Assembly (NCBI GenBank): GCA_964007475.1
Contig: OZ023275.1
Span: 18,641,829-18,705,828 of the forward strand
Length of the DNA: 64,000 nt
Direction of reading: 5' to 3'
Origin: Hybos culiciformis
Lineage: Eukaryota; Arthropoda; Insecta; Diptera; Hybotidae
Part shown: positions 36,301-50,900 of the stretch, piece after piece
Layout: the number at the start of each line of letters is the position of its first letter
How positions within the stretch are numbered: position 1 is the stretch's first letter
Notes under the pieces: generated by a model
The model's database searches: none
Seen by the model: the letters and a program-made list of their open reading frames with translations, nothing else
What the model was told of the DNA's origin: nothing
Translations under genes and position numbers: made by a program

Positions 36301-38910
36301 CTCCAAAATGGAAATGAGATATGATATGTCTCCAAAATCAAAAATCGTAATGCACTTGTTCGAAGAAAATATCTAAGAAGAACGAAGAGGTTATATTCGG
36401 TTTCTAAATTTCAGAATCTGCAGGGACAGTTGGAAACATTCTAATGAACATACATTTTTGGCATAATTCAAGAATTTAAGTATCATATATTATTTTACAC
36501 CATAATAGCAAAAATTTCTAAATTAAAAAAAGGATACAATTAAAAATCTTTTTGGTATTTACAAACTTATCGCAATACAAAGTTAAAATAAAACTTAAAA
36601 ATTTTCCAATTTAACGTTATTTTTTTATTTTTTTTTATTTTTTATACTTTTGCTATGTACTAAAGGCAAATATAAACTAAAATTTAATGTCTAGAATACT
36701 TAAAATTCAAAAAAAATAAAATAAAAAAGATAGAAGAATATGTATCTATATATATAAAATAAAAAAAAAATAGGAAATTTCACAATATCCAAAAAATGCC
36801 ACAGAATACACCCACCGCAATAACAATATACTATTATATGTGTACATAAATATATAACTTTCAAGGATAACTCTTAACCATAAAAGAGTTAAAGTGCAAT
36901 TGTGTTATCTTACGTTATACTTTGATATAAAAAAAAAACTATACACATAAATGTATAGAATAACCCTATTCTACCCTTGTATACAACAATGTAACTTATA
37001 AAAATATAACGAAATGTTGAATTGTTGTTTATACGAATTTCTAGGTAATTTTTTAAATAAATTTTATTACCAGATTGGGTTAAGTTTATTTAATAAAATA
37101 AAAATAAATATACATATATATATGTAAGTAGAGAAAAATGAAATTAAATATATTTTTCGTGAGATCATAACAAAAAATATTTAATATTTTACTTATTTTT
37201 TTTTTATTTTTTGGATAAATTAAATTTTTAAAAATTGTACTTCACGTTCTGTTATGCAAAGTGAATATTGTTATACAAATCCAAAAAGTAAATAAAAAAA
37301 TTAAAATAATCTTGCAATGATAAATTATTGTATATATTTACTTAGTTTATTTTGAGCAGCATTCATAGATAACGTAATTTTTTTGATCATCTTTTTCTTC
37401 AGCGTAGTGCTTACTTAATGATTGATTTCATTAACAATGTTCTCAACCGAACTTTCATTTGTTTTTTTTTTTAACTTGATGTTTACCTGATTTGTTTTCA
37501 GGATATAATTATCGGGGAATCGCAAGATTAAAATGATAGTAATCAGAACAGGATTTTTTAAAGTCGATAACTTTTGCGGTTTAAATTCAATGCTTAATTA
37601 ATTTATGTTGAATTTAAAAGGGTTACATAAAAATTAGATCATTAATTTATACATTGTATATATTGTTAGCATTTAATGTATGCTAACAATATATATAATG
37701 GAATCATTCGCATTATTACTATAAATAAAAAATACAAATTTTATAAAAGCATGTTACATTAAAGATTTATTTTAATTTAAAAAATTACATAATACAAAAT
37801 ATACTTAAAATTTTTTTTTTTTTCAAAAAAAAAAATAAAAAACAAAAAATGTTGAATCATATTTTTTAAAAACATTTTTTTGTAGCCATTTGGCGATGAT
37901 GTATTAAATAATTGCATAAAAATGTATTATGCAATAAGCTTTTATTATCCCAAAAATTAAAATTAAATTTAAAGAGAATGAATTTTTTCTTTTTTCAAAA
38001 AATATAATAATTCAAAAAAATTTTTTTTTGTTTTTCTTACTATTGAAAATTCAGGCGGTATTTGGATGCCAATTTAATATATTATGTAATATGGATGATT
38101 TTAATAGCTCAAACAAAAGTTTTCCATAGTTAATTTTGAGTAAGGCCTTATTTACAATATTTTGTAATAAAATAAATCGACTTCAATTATTCGCTATAAT
38201 TAATAGTGTAATCTTAAATTTTTGCTTGCTTTCCATAAAATTTTTTGACACTTCAACTTTATCTTAATATATTGTAATATATATTATATATCTTGTACTA
38301 TAAAGAACCTAATAAATTATCGACACATTCTAGTTTCCCTTATTTTTATTTTAAATTATTAAATTATAACTATTTATTAAAATCATTAAAATAATTAAAA
38401 TAATTAATAAATATATAATTTATAATACCTGTGTGTTGTTTTTGTGAATATATAGTATACATTATAGTACCACAGTATCATCAACATCAACTTTACTTTA
38501 AAAAAATAGTACCTATATATTTTTTTTACCTTTTTTTTTTTTCTTATTTTGGTGAAGATACATAGATATCAAAATACATAAAAAATAAATTTTTTTTCCC
38601 AAAATAAAAATAATATGAAATTAAAATTGAAAAGTTGAAAATTTTGAAGATTTGTGAACAAAAAAAAAAAAAAAAAAATAGAAATCATTGAATTGAATTG
38701 AATTGAAATTCAGAATTTAATTTTTAATTTTTGTTTGTTTTTTTTTTTCTTTTTTTTTTCTAAATGCCAAGAAACTTAAAATTTTTAATAAACTGTAGAA
38801 GTGTTAAATAAATAATAGAAAGTATATAAAATAAAATAATAATAAAAATTGCTAATGTTTGCTAAAAAGCAGAAAAATTTTATTGATCCAGCTTTGGTTG
38901 TCAGATTAAA
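33396..38910. other. AT-rich region upstream of the carbonic-anhydrase-related gene
   Basis: No upstream coding exon was recognised. A promoter and 5' untranslated exons of the gene downstream could lie here, but none can be placed. A perfect 16-bp inverted repeat with a 7-base loop (37657-37672 with 37680-37695, core TTGTTAGCAT/ATGCTAACAA) lies about 1.2 kb before the start codon. A TTGTCAG acceptor-like site at 38895-38904, just before the ATG, leaves open that coding exon 1 has an upstream partner. Confidence 0.5.
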
Positions 38911-38968
38911 ATGGGTTTTGTGAAAATTTCATATTTGAATTGCATATTTCTACTGCTGAGGACACAAT
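38911..38968 (+). CDS. CARP exon 1: signal peptide
   Basis: ATG followed by 19 codons (MGFVKISYLNCIFLLLRTQ) and one base, then GTAAGT. The hydrophobic segment fits a signal peptide. The single leftover T joins TT at 59851 to make Phe20, giving FVLTVSWEEWW in frame. The phase match, consensus donor and signal-peptide character support it although the intron is 20.9 kb. A short unrelated chance exon is the alternative. Confidence 0.78.
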
Positions 38969-41900
38969 GTAAGTAAACAAAAATATATATAATAAAAAAA
39001 ATAAAAGAAAATTCTTCAGTTTAGGTACTTTTTTTTTTGTTCATCTCTGTTTAAATAAAACTTCAAGGATAACTTATAATTTGATTTGGATAGAAATCTA
39101 TATAGGACTTCATCATCTTGACATAAATATCTGTTTTAATAGTATCCAGCTAGTATATATATTTATTGTGAATCGACGAAAAAAGAAAAAATAAACACAC
39201 ACTTAAAATAACGAGAGAATAATGTAGATTTACCAATTTTCTTTTAATATTTGAATTTTGAACCATCTTTTTCAATTTATACTTACTCGTTGACTTCTAA
39301 CAAAAATTTCCTATTTCTAATAAAATAATATCTACCTTAAAATATGTAATTCACATTTAGACAATTTTCAGATTTTAGGTTTTTTAATGATTTTAGGTCT
39401 TTTAATTCAGTCGTGACGGATTTCCAAAATTATTTTTTATTCTGTCAAAAAATAAAACAATATGAATGGCGTAACTTTAATTTTAAAATGAATTTAAGAT
39501 AAATAAAACTTTAAAAATCATCTCTCTTGAAAAAAAATTAAAAATCATTTACTACAGTACGAGAGATGACAGACGAAATGTAAGTAACATATTGTTCTTA
39601 AAATTTTTGTTAATAAAATTGTAAACTTCGTCTAGTTCGCCTAAAATTATTAAGAAATATTGCCGACAATTATGCCCAGAAGCGGTTCTAACGGGCGTCG
39701 CACATGGCGCTCGCCAGGTGCCCCGCGATAGAAAATTGTAGCTTCTATTCTATTCACAATGCCATGGAAACGTGAATTTTACAAAATGTTCCTTATACTG
39801 CAGTCATAGTGGAAAACACAGTATCTACCAAAATCTGAAATTTTTTTCAGCGCCACGGGCCCCGACACCATTAAAACAGCCTCTGATTATGCCTTTGACA
39901 AACTCCAACGATATACATGTATCGGTTCCAAAACTTGTTCCTTTCATGTTTTAAAAGTAGTTTTCCCATAGTATAGAAAAACTAAACAGGAACATGTTAA
40001 ATACACAAAGAATTACTTACTAGAGATATTTCGTTAGACCTAGAAGAAGTAGACATTAATGTGCCCTGGGTATGTAATATTTCACATTGACAATTTCAAT
40101 TTTTAAATAAAACTTGAAATACATTCTACTTCTGCGTTACTGATAGAAGAAAATAATATTGATTGAATTAAATGAAATTCTGAATCATAGGATCACAAAC
40201 TATATATATAAATGTCAATTTTTATAATCATATAATATTTAATTGAAATTCAAATTTTTTTTAATAAAATTTATTATAAAATATTATGTTTTTTTAACTT
40301 TTGCCATTAAATTTAGTACTCAAAATTGAACGAATAAAAAACTATTTGTCCAACTAAAAGAATAAAAATTCCTTACAAAAAAAATCAGATAAATTTAAAT
40401 AAATTTCTTTCCATTTTCTTCAGACGAAAAAAAAAACAAACTTCACTTTCTTCAACCTAAGGTGCTTAAGTTGTTTTTATTGCAAATGCAATAAATTTTA
40501 TTCAGTATTTTCTTGTTGAATTCTTTTCCTCCCAAAACAAAAAAAAAATTAAAAAAGAAAATGAAAATGGTTTATATTTAAATTGTACATTTTCCCACAT
40601 AAATCTACTTATGTATATATTTTTTTTTATTTTCACATCTGTTAACAAAAAATAATAAAAAAAAAAAAAACGAAATGATAATAAAATACTTTACAAATTC
40701 AACTGATCCTTCCGTATTTTATAAAAAGGATCAACACATAACCTTAAAATTATTTTATTTATTTTCTGTTTATCTTGAAGTTTAATATTTATTTTTTTTT
40801 GTGTAAATATTTGAATTCAGGATCAAGCAGTCAAAATTATGTTATGCTTCTTTATATACCTGTATTTTTTTACTTTTTGTAAATAAATTAGTGTTAATAA
40901 ATTGGTGACTATATTACCTATAAAAAATATAAAGCACACGGATTTCTTTCAACAAAATGTTTACATATTGTCTTAAGGCTTAAAAAAAGAATATATTGAG
41001 TTGTTATATATACGAAAACTTTGTCTCGACTTATCATGTCTAAGTAGTACACTTTTCCTTTTCGTTATTAATTTTTCGAACAGTAAGAAAATTTAAAATA
41101 CTAAATATAGTTTGAGTTTGATATCTTTCAATATATAGCACGTTCGTACAATTTCACACAATTTAACTTTTTTACCGTATAAAAGTAATAGTTAAAATCC
41201 TGAATAATGGCGGCATTCCTAATTTTACATTTTTTATTTTAGGTTTCGTTTATGTATTGTATATGTAACAAGTTAAATTTAGGAATTGTTAATTCAATTA
41301 ATAAGAGAAACATATTCAAATTAGTTACACCTACTTATTTTTAATTATCTTTATACATGTATATTTGTAAAATAGTTATAAATATTTGAGTCAAGCGAAG
41401 AGATTTAAGAATTAAGATTATGGGAACCATTTATAAAATTAAAAAATACAGCATTTTATACCTAATCCAAATTCCAGTCCTACGTGAACTACGAACAATT
41501 AAATCGATTCAAACTTTATAAAGCGCTCAATTAATTTCAAAGATTTTGATAAGAAATGATAGGAATTAAAAACATAATACTATACTGAAAATTTTTTTCT
41601 CTAAAAAGAATTAGAATAGATACGGAATAATAAAATGAAATGAAGTTTTCAAAAATGTCAGTTGGGTAGGGTTTTTTTGAAAGGTTTTTATTTTGTGGAT
41701 GTTAGAAGTTTCATTAGAGCCACTAGAACTTTGGTTTTTTATATATGTATAAGCCTGAAATTTTTTTTTTTTAAAGATTGGAGACGGAACATTAGTCCCT
41801 TTAAAGGTGAAAATTGGAAACTTTGAAAGAAAACGTTTATAAATTTAGAAAATCTTTATATTATCTATACACAGTTATATGCTCTGTAAAAAATAATGTA

Positions 41901-44900
41901 AAATTACACACAACTTTACACTGCTAGCGTAAATTTACAGTATCTACCAGGTAAGATTTTGTTTATTGAATATTACAGAATTTTACGTTACAATATTACA
42001 CAAATTCTGCAAATTTACTGAATTTTTTGTACTTTTGCAAATCAAACTGAGTTTCTATACACATTTCTAAAATTACATAATTCTGGAAAAGTAATATGTA
42101 TTTTTAAAGTAAAATTAGATGGTTTTGGTGTCTAAAACTACATTCTGTAAAACTGTAAAAGTACAAACCAGGTGAAAATTTACATTTTGGAAAAACAAAA
42201 TGTAATAGTTCATTAATTATCGTTGGATAGAAAAAGCCAACGATAAGTCATGTGAAATCACTAAAAATTTTTACCAGTGTGTATTTACAATATCTAGCTC
42301 ATAATAAGAACTTCGTCTCTGCATTATTAAAAACCTGTTTGACATGAAATATTTTAATCAAATAAGTTTAAAACAAAAATTTAAATATAATTAACATTTT
42401 TTTTTTTTATTTTGGACTAACACATACTTTTTAAAACTTTTTTGATAAGTTTAAAATCTATCTTTAAAATATTATATTATACAATTAATAATAGGCTTGA
42501 CTATTGAGATATTATATACTTATGTTATATAAATATTTATGTTCATATATGAACGAATAATCTGACAAATCCTATGTCAAATGAAAAATTTATTATTCTG
42601 AAAACTTTTCAAAATAAATCACTAGTTTCGATGTATGTACATAAAATTCTTATAAACTTCAAATTTTCCACACGCTTATATGTTCAAAGAGAAAATTTAT
42701 AATGTTGGTTGGTTGTTGTTGTTTTTTTTTTTTGTTTTTTGAAACTATATTTTCAAAAATTTTTCGTTTAACAATTTTTACAACCAAAGGACAACTAAAA
42801 CTAGTTTAATTTCACGGTAGATGAACAAAATTCTAGAAATTTTTATTTTTTTTAATAATAATATATTTATATTATATACTATGTATAGTATAAGAAGATT
42901 TTAAGTTATTATGTTTTTACAAAAAAAAAAAACTTCTTTTTAGAAGCAAATAGATGCTCAAAGTATATATTCAGGAAATTCTGAAAAATGAAGTTAAGAT
43001 TTAGATGTAAAAGTGATTCTAGAAAAATACATTTACTTGCAAAAAAAAATTCATAACACCTTTGCGGAAAAAATAGAATTTTTCAAATTATACTTTGTAT
43101 AATGATACCTGGTTGATTTAGATTTTGCTAAATTTTATTTCAAAGTATGAATGGAAACACTTGTTTATAAAAACCAGAGAGATTATATACAAATACAACA
43201 AAAATGTGCCCAGTGTAATATAGTAAAAATTCAAAACCCATAATCTAGGCATATTTATAGTCTTAAAATTCAACAGCTTCTTAAATACTACGAAAACTAG
43301 GAATAGTTAAAAATATTAATCATCTGAGCATTGAAATTACTATCTGAACGTTAGTCCCTCTTTTTTCTCTTTTTTTCTCGTTTTACATAAAAACTGGCTT
43401 CATGATGTTCATTTTCGTTTTGTTGGTCCATTCGATATATCTTCCTGACTCGAACTAGAGCTAGAGTGATACTTAAGCACAAAAGTTTTTATAAAATCGA
43501 AATAGGGAAAACCTGACCATACTTCATTTATTAGATACTTTTTCACAATTTTTTTTCTTTAAACAATTGTAGGATTCTAAAGGTTCTTCACATTACTGTA
43601 TCCCGTAAGATCTGTATAATAACTTCAATCATTAGAGTTTAATTTAAATAATTTACATACTATATATTATATAGTATATCTCCTGGGTGAAAAAATAATT
43701 TAATTTCCGAAGATTCAAGATTAATAATTGTTAAATGTACAGAAAAATTTATGAACCAGTCCTGAAAACTTATTTTTATTATTTTAGAGACTTAATGATA
43801 AAATTGTGTTTAAAATGAATTGATTTCAATTAATTTTCACATTATGTAGCTTTTAATATTACTAAATAACTTCAAAAATGTTAACTATATATGCACCATC
43901 GATTTTATAACATAAAAATTTTATCGAAAATTATTAAAAATTATTTAATGATTAAAAGTTCAAAAATGTTATCTACATAATACTATAAATTGTCGGTTTT
44001 ATAACATAAAACTAAAAGCATAAAAATTAAACCAAAAACTATTAAAATTATAGATGCAAATATTATTTTGCATCATCATAGTCCTACTTTTTAAATAAGC
44101 TTATTTAATTTTATTTATAAAAAAAAAAATTTTAAGATTTATGTTTTAATCAGCATGTAGTAAAATATTTTGATTAAAAAATCCAAATCACGTGTGCATT
44201 TTCTCATCTAAAATACTACACATAAGTATATTGTACAATGTACATAATGTATGTACCTACTTTGTATCTTGTATATTATAATAACATAGTTTTGTATCAG
44301 AATTCATTAATTCTATGTTGTTAGTCCTTTAATTATTATCATTCTCACATAAACAAGTGTAATAACATAAACTTAACCTATCTTTGACTTCAAAATACTT
44401 ACATATACATTCAATTTATATAAGCATATATAAATAGTTTATGCTTAGAATTCTATACATGTTTCAAAATTTAATCAACTAGCTTATGTATCCTTTTTTC
44501 ATAATTTTTTTCTTTCCTTATATTCCAGTATTTACATAACTAAGTATATTACGTGTATATAGTGCACGATATAAAATAAGGAACTATTTCATTAGGAGGA
44601 GCAAAAAAAAAAATGTATAGGTGTCGTCTGAATTTATACAAAGAATACATTTAATTTTTTCTGTCAAAGGATAACCATATCCTTATTAAATAATATTATA
44701 CACCTGTCTGTAATTCTGTTTATGAAAAAAGGAAAAAACAAATTACTAATATTTACTTTATTACTTTGTCTAATGAAAATTTTGATATAATTTTCAAATA
44801 GGTTTTTTTAAATATATGGGTGAATACAAAAATGTTGTGCCTTTAAAATTGCGATTTTGACCTTTAAAGCTTATAGAATTATGCATGAAATTTGATACTT

Positions 44901-47900
44901 TGTTCTACTTGCACGTTAAATTAGGTTATTCTCTACGAAAATTCATAATTCTGAAACATGTTTTTCACACTTTTGGAGCCGTTTATAAGGGCCGTAGGAT
45001 AAGGGCAATACCACTACTGACGGCTGACACGAGCCTGCATCTTAATATCTTTTAAAAAATTTCAAATTAACTACTTTCAAATAAATTTCTAATTAGCGAC
45101 ACGATATACAGAAATATTTGACATGGACAAAATATTCAATATTTTCAATTAAGGAAAATTTGCACTTGATTATGTGACTAAAGCTATTTTTTTTTTTTTA
45201 ATTTTAATAATTCTTAATTACTTAGAGCCTTTGAAAATATTATAAATGCAGGTCGTTAAAAAACCATAATTTACCAAAACTTAAAAAAAAATTTTATACA
45301 CAGCTGTTTTTATTTTACAAAATAAATTAGGTTTATTTTGAAGATGTACATCGCATTAAACTCATTTTATGATTGTGATGCTGCTCCTTTTTGGTATCCG
45401 TGAAATATTCACATTTCCAAGAATATCTTTATTTACTTTTCTCTATATTTACCACAAAACCTGCATCATATTGCAAGTTATTTTTTTTGTTTTTTTGTTA
45501 AGAAAATTCATTTCTCGTCTTAAAGAACTTAAAGAAAATTTATGATTTTTCTCAAAAAAAAAAGAATATTTTTCTTCTTAAATTAAGTTATAGTTTTTGA
45601 AATCCACAAAATAAAGTAGTTACTTTATTGTATACACATAACTATATTATATCACTAAATTTATGCAGTAGTTGCACTTTTTAACTATATACATAACTAG
45701 GAGTTACAGTAGAGTGAATTAAATGCTACAAAGTTAAAAAAAAAGGAAAAAAAACTTATCTTAACAAAAAATCATAACATTTCATAAAACATAACATCAT
45801 AAAACATAACATTTTTGTAGCAATGATTTATTTTACTTTTAAATTAAATGCCACTGTAAAAAACATATAATACTCTTCTATTATATGTACAATCTAATAA
45901 ACATTGTTGTAAATAAGTTGAATTTCGAATCTTAGCAAATAAAGTTATATTTATAAATTAAAAGCGAAAACTTGTGTTTAGCTATATACTTAAATCCACA
46001 GAAATGTTGTAAACTACTTAAAAAGCGCGAGTAATTACGAAATACTTTAAAAATATTCGAATATACTTTTTGGGCCAGTTTTTTATTTTTAGAGAGGGCT
46101 TCCAGCGTTTTACCATTTCCAACATACTTACTCTAATATAACCTTACTTTAACTTTTCTTTGATCTCAACCAAGATTTTATGACAAATACATAATGTCTG
46201 ATTACGAAAAAGTTTAAATAATTTTCACTAAAAATTTTTCAGAAATTGATTTTAAATTCAAAACTTTTATTAAAAAAAAATTACTTTCTCAATTTACTTT
46301 TAATCAATATTGTGTGCACTTGTTAAGCTACGTTTTGAAAGTTACAGACTTACATTATGTCAAATTAAAGTATGATACACAAATTGTTTTTTTGCTACAT
46401 ATTTCTATAAAATTAATTTAATTAACCAAATGAACTTTTATTTTAAAGTTTTCAGTGATATGAAAACTTAAAATTAAATTATTTTCCAATGTATATGAAC
46501 GCTTTTTCTTAAATTAATGCAATGTATGGAATATTATAATACTTTTATAATATATATTTATATACGTACATTAAATTGAAATAAACCTAAAATTGGACGA
46601 CAAAACAGAAGTTATTTTTAATGTTGAATTATATAGTTATGTAATTCTTTATCTTTAGAATACAAAAAAAAAAAATAAAAATTTTATTTTTAATTTATCA
46701 TTTGGGTAATAAACCCCTCAAGTGTGGATATGTGCTGCACATTATCATTAAAACAGATTTCTAATCAAATTAGCTTGAATTGTTTCTACATGTTTTTTGA
46801 AAAATTATGCTTTGAGTGCATAAGATGGAATGAAAATGTTGTAAATTTTTCATTTAATTATATTGTCGCACATAATTTAAATAAGAGAAAATTTTTAAAC
46901 AAAATTCTTATGTTGGAAATAAGCCTTTTTAATTTTAATTAAAAGATTAGCAATCATGAATTTTGTTGGAAAGTTTAATTTTTTTGTTTTGCATTTACAG
47001 AAATGTGAAAAAAAAATCAAAGATTGATCACTCGATTGGTCAAATACAATTTTTGTACCTTATAAATATTAATGGTCGTATAACAAATATTTCCAATTGA
47101 GATCAAGACGATTCACTGGTATTAATCTAATCGTGAAACGAGATTTACTTATTCTATTTTTCCGTTGTTAATAAATTTTTCGCGAAAGATTTCTATTTTT
47201 TTGCTCATTCATACTCATTTTCATTTCGTTCAGCAAACCCGATTTTTTTCAAAATAGTTATAATAATATTTATTTATTTATTTAAATCACCTCCTCAAAA
47301 ATGTTAAAACGTTAAAAGTATCTGAAAAACATATATGTCATATGAAATTAACAAGAAATTAAACGAAAATTAGTTTGATGAACATAATGCATAATGTTTT
47401 ATTTTCAGATTATTATATTTTAAATTATTATATTTAAGCAAGGTAATAATTCAATTAAAATGATTTTTAATTATCTTTTACTATCATTTTGTGATAAATA
47501 CATAACATTTTGAAAATTTTATGCTTTTCTTATGCAATCTCTTCGAGTATTTTGTTTTCTGTATATAAATAAGATAAAATTTTAAATAATAATAGAAAGA
47601 AAAAATTTAATTAAAATTTTTTTGAAGAAAAAGACGTTGCAAAATATCAATTTTTTTTTCATTTTATAAACTGAGTTTGATGAACATTTTTTGACATCAA
47701 TTCATAAATTAATATCATTTTATTAATAATTATTTTTGCTGTAAAAAGATTAATTTACACACTAATTTAGTAGACTATTAGAAAAATTTCATTAGCCTTC
47801 ATTTTATCTAAAAGAAAAATGTCAATCAAGTTCACCTTGTTGTAGTTAAGTAAGATTTTTTTTTGTGGATAATTAAGGAAAAATTTACTAAATTTGAAAA

Positions 47901-50900
47901 GACTTTAATATAATTATAATAAATTCCAAACTTGCTTTTTAAATCTTATGAACGTAAAGACTTATTGGAAATAAATACATTTGTATGTACTTATTATGTA
48001 AGCATAATAATTTTTTTTTTGTCCAGAAAAAAAAAAATCTTAAAACTTTCAGCCTCAACTATTAATTTTATTGTAATAATGCTCTATTTTTACAAAACAT
48101 TACGTTATTTCTTATTTTCTAAAAAGGTTGGGCATTTTGTCAATGGAACTTTTTTTTATACAAAAAAAAAAAAAACAAAAAAAACATTAAATCATAAATT
48201 TTCTCAACATAACTAAACATTAAAGTAAAGAAAGAAAAGCCATTAAAATACATTTGGACACAATATATTTAACAAGTCCTGCCTTTATTAGTCTTAATTT
48301 TATTTCAATTTTCTTTTATTTATACTTTTTTTTTTACATTAAGGATGTCAGGTTTTTTGTTATATTACTTTATCAGGATATATTATATTATTTTGCAAAA
48401 TAAAAAAATAAAATAAAAAAATACCAGAATGTTTTGTCAAATTTGTTTTCAGTTTTTTTTTTTAATTTAGTTTATTAGTAAAAATATCTAATCCTAATAA
48501 AAATATGTAAGATTTTACAAATGAAGCACTTACAAGCAAAAATGTGGAGCATAAAAACGAATTTTATTTTATTTTAGTAGACTAAAGCTATATATTACTA
48601 AAATTAAATTAAACAATCTTTATTAACATTCCAATGATTAAAATTATATCAAATTTTCAATAACTATTGGCTCGATCGAGAAGTGAAACAAAGAAAATTC
48701 GTTATGAGGGTCGATTCTAATATTTAAAAATTTTATATCCAGATGCTAACTTATTGAAATAGTGATATACTAACTCATATGCAATGTTTTTTGTGTACTT
48801 ACTCTACGCTGGTGTATAATATTTCTTCTCTTATTCTGAAGGAATATAAGGGAAAAAGATAAATGATATAACACAATCGGTGATGGCAAAATAAAAAATA
48901 AAAAAATGACACACCTTTGTAACTTTTGGGACAAACAACAAAAATATTGATATAATAAAATCGTAAATATGAAAAGGAAACACACCCCAGGAATTAATTT
49001 TTATAGAGAAATAAAAATTTAAAATACAAATATTTTCATTTTTAATTCAATAATAATAAATAAAGTAAGTTAATTGCTTTCATTAAGCAGAAATTGTAAA
49101 TTATAATATTTTACTCTTTCTGCGTACAGTTAAGAATGCGACTCAGTATATAAATTTTTTAAAAAGCACATTAAAATAAATATGACAGATCCACAATTAT
49201 ATGAATAAAATCTTTACAAACATATATCCAGGCTGGTGTTACGAAAAAGGAGCCATTTTTCGTTCAGTTTTGTTAAAGAGTTATATTAATGTGAGTTTGA
49301 TTAAATATTTACAATTTCGGAATATTTCTAAAAGTTTACTATAGCCTTTGTATAGAAAAATTCGGATTTGCGATATTCCCCTTTTGCATTTCACTTTGTA
49401 TTTATCAGAAAAGATATTATCCATATTTTTATTTACTCATTCAAAATTAAATTCCACTTATATTCCGGAAAACAAATTGCCGTTCGCATTACAAAATTTG
49501 ATATAGAACTGGAGTTTGATGATGTATAAAAAAAAAATTTAGAAATAGAAAAAATTTTTGTTGTTGAAAATTTTGACTTTTTATCTCGCTTTTTATCAAT
49601 TGTATTTTTTTTTTTTTTTTTCATTTTGACTCGAATTTTACAAAAAAAATTATTGCCAACTATAACAAAATTTTAAAAAGTGAGTGAAAGTAACTATAAA
49701 TGTAGAATTCTAACCCTGACAAACTAGAATATGAATGTGGAATATACATATTCCGGAATATATTTTTAAACGAAAAATCCAGTTCATTTCCCTGAAATAT
49801 TCCGGAAAACAGCATATTCCACAAATATTCTCCTAATGCGAACACCATATTATTGTAAAAAAATAAAACAAAAATAAAAAAAAATAAAATTAGAATGGTC
49901 CTGGAATAGATCCTAATATGTAATATATTTCCATTTTTTTTTTTTTAATTTTGTGGTGTAATAACAAAGTTAAAAGTATTTTTTTTTATGCAAACTCTAA
50001 AGATGGAAATAATTTTCCGGAAGCTTGGGTTAATTACCAACTGCTGTTCTTTTTATCTCAAAACTAGAAGAACTCCTATATACAAAATTTTAATAAAAAA
50101 AAAAAGTTCAAAACTATGAATTTTTTATATGTGAAAGCTTCTAAAAATTAACGAAAACCTTAATAATGTTTTGTCATTAAAAATTATTTTATAAAAATTT
50201 TTTTTTGTTATATTTCTTTTTATTTTCTCCTATACTTCTGAATTTAATTATGAGCTGAAAAATTTATTTCAACAAATTTACAAAAATGACAAGAAAAATT
50301 GATTCCATTAAGGTTTATGACCATGCAATCTAAAGCACATTAGTTTTTTGGTCAAAAAGTTCCTCGCCCAGCAAAAGTTTAGTTAAAAACAATTTTTTTT
50401 TTTCTGTTAAAATAAATTATTAAAAATAATTAATGATGTTAAATTTTCATTTTTTTTTTTATTTCGGACTAAAGTGTTTTGATTAAATCAGTCAAAAGGA
50501 GGAATAAATATTTTTGTGGTTTCATTGGTCATAAATTAAATTTTGTGAATTTGAGAGTGAAATGAAAAAAATTAATTTTTTTCATTAGAAATAATATCGA
50601 AAAAGTGATTTTTCGACTTAGGAATTTTTTTTTTTTAGACTACAACAATTATGTTGCGTAATTACATTAAATAAAAGTGTAAAAAAATTGAACTTTTTTT
50701 TATTTTATGTTGTTGACAATTTAAACGACATTAATTTATTATGACGAAATAATTACAGACAATTTGTCGCACGCAAACATTAAAAAATACATATTCTATT
50801 TTGATTTTGGAAAGAAATTTTACGATATTTGATAAAAAAAAATTTAATATTAAATTGTTGAAATATAAATTAAATAACTACATACAGAGCTTGACTGGCT

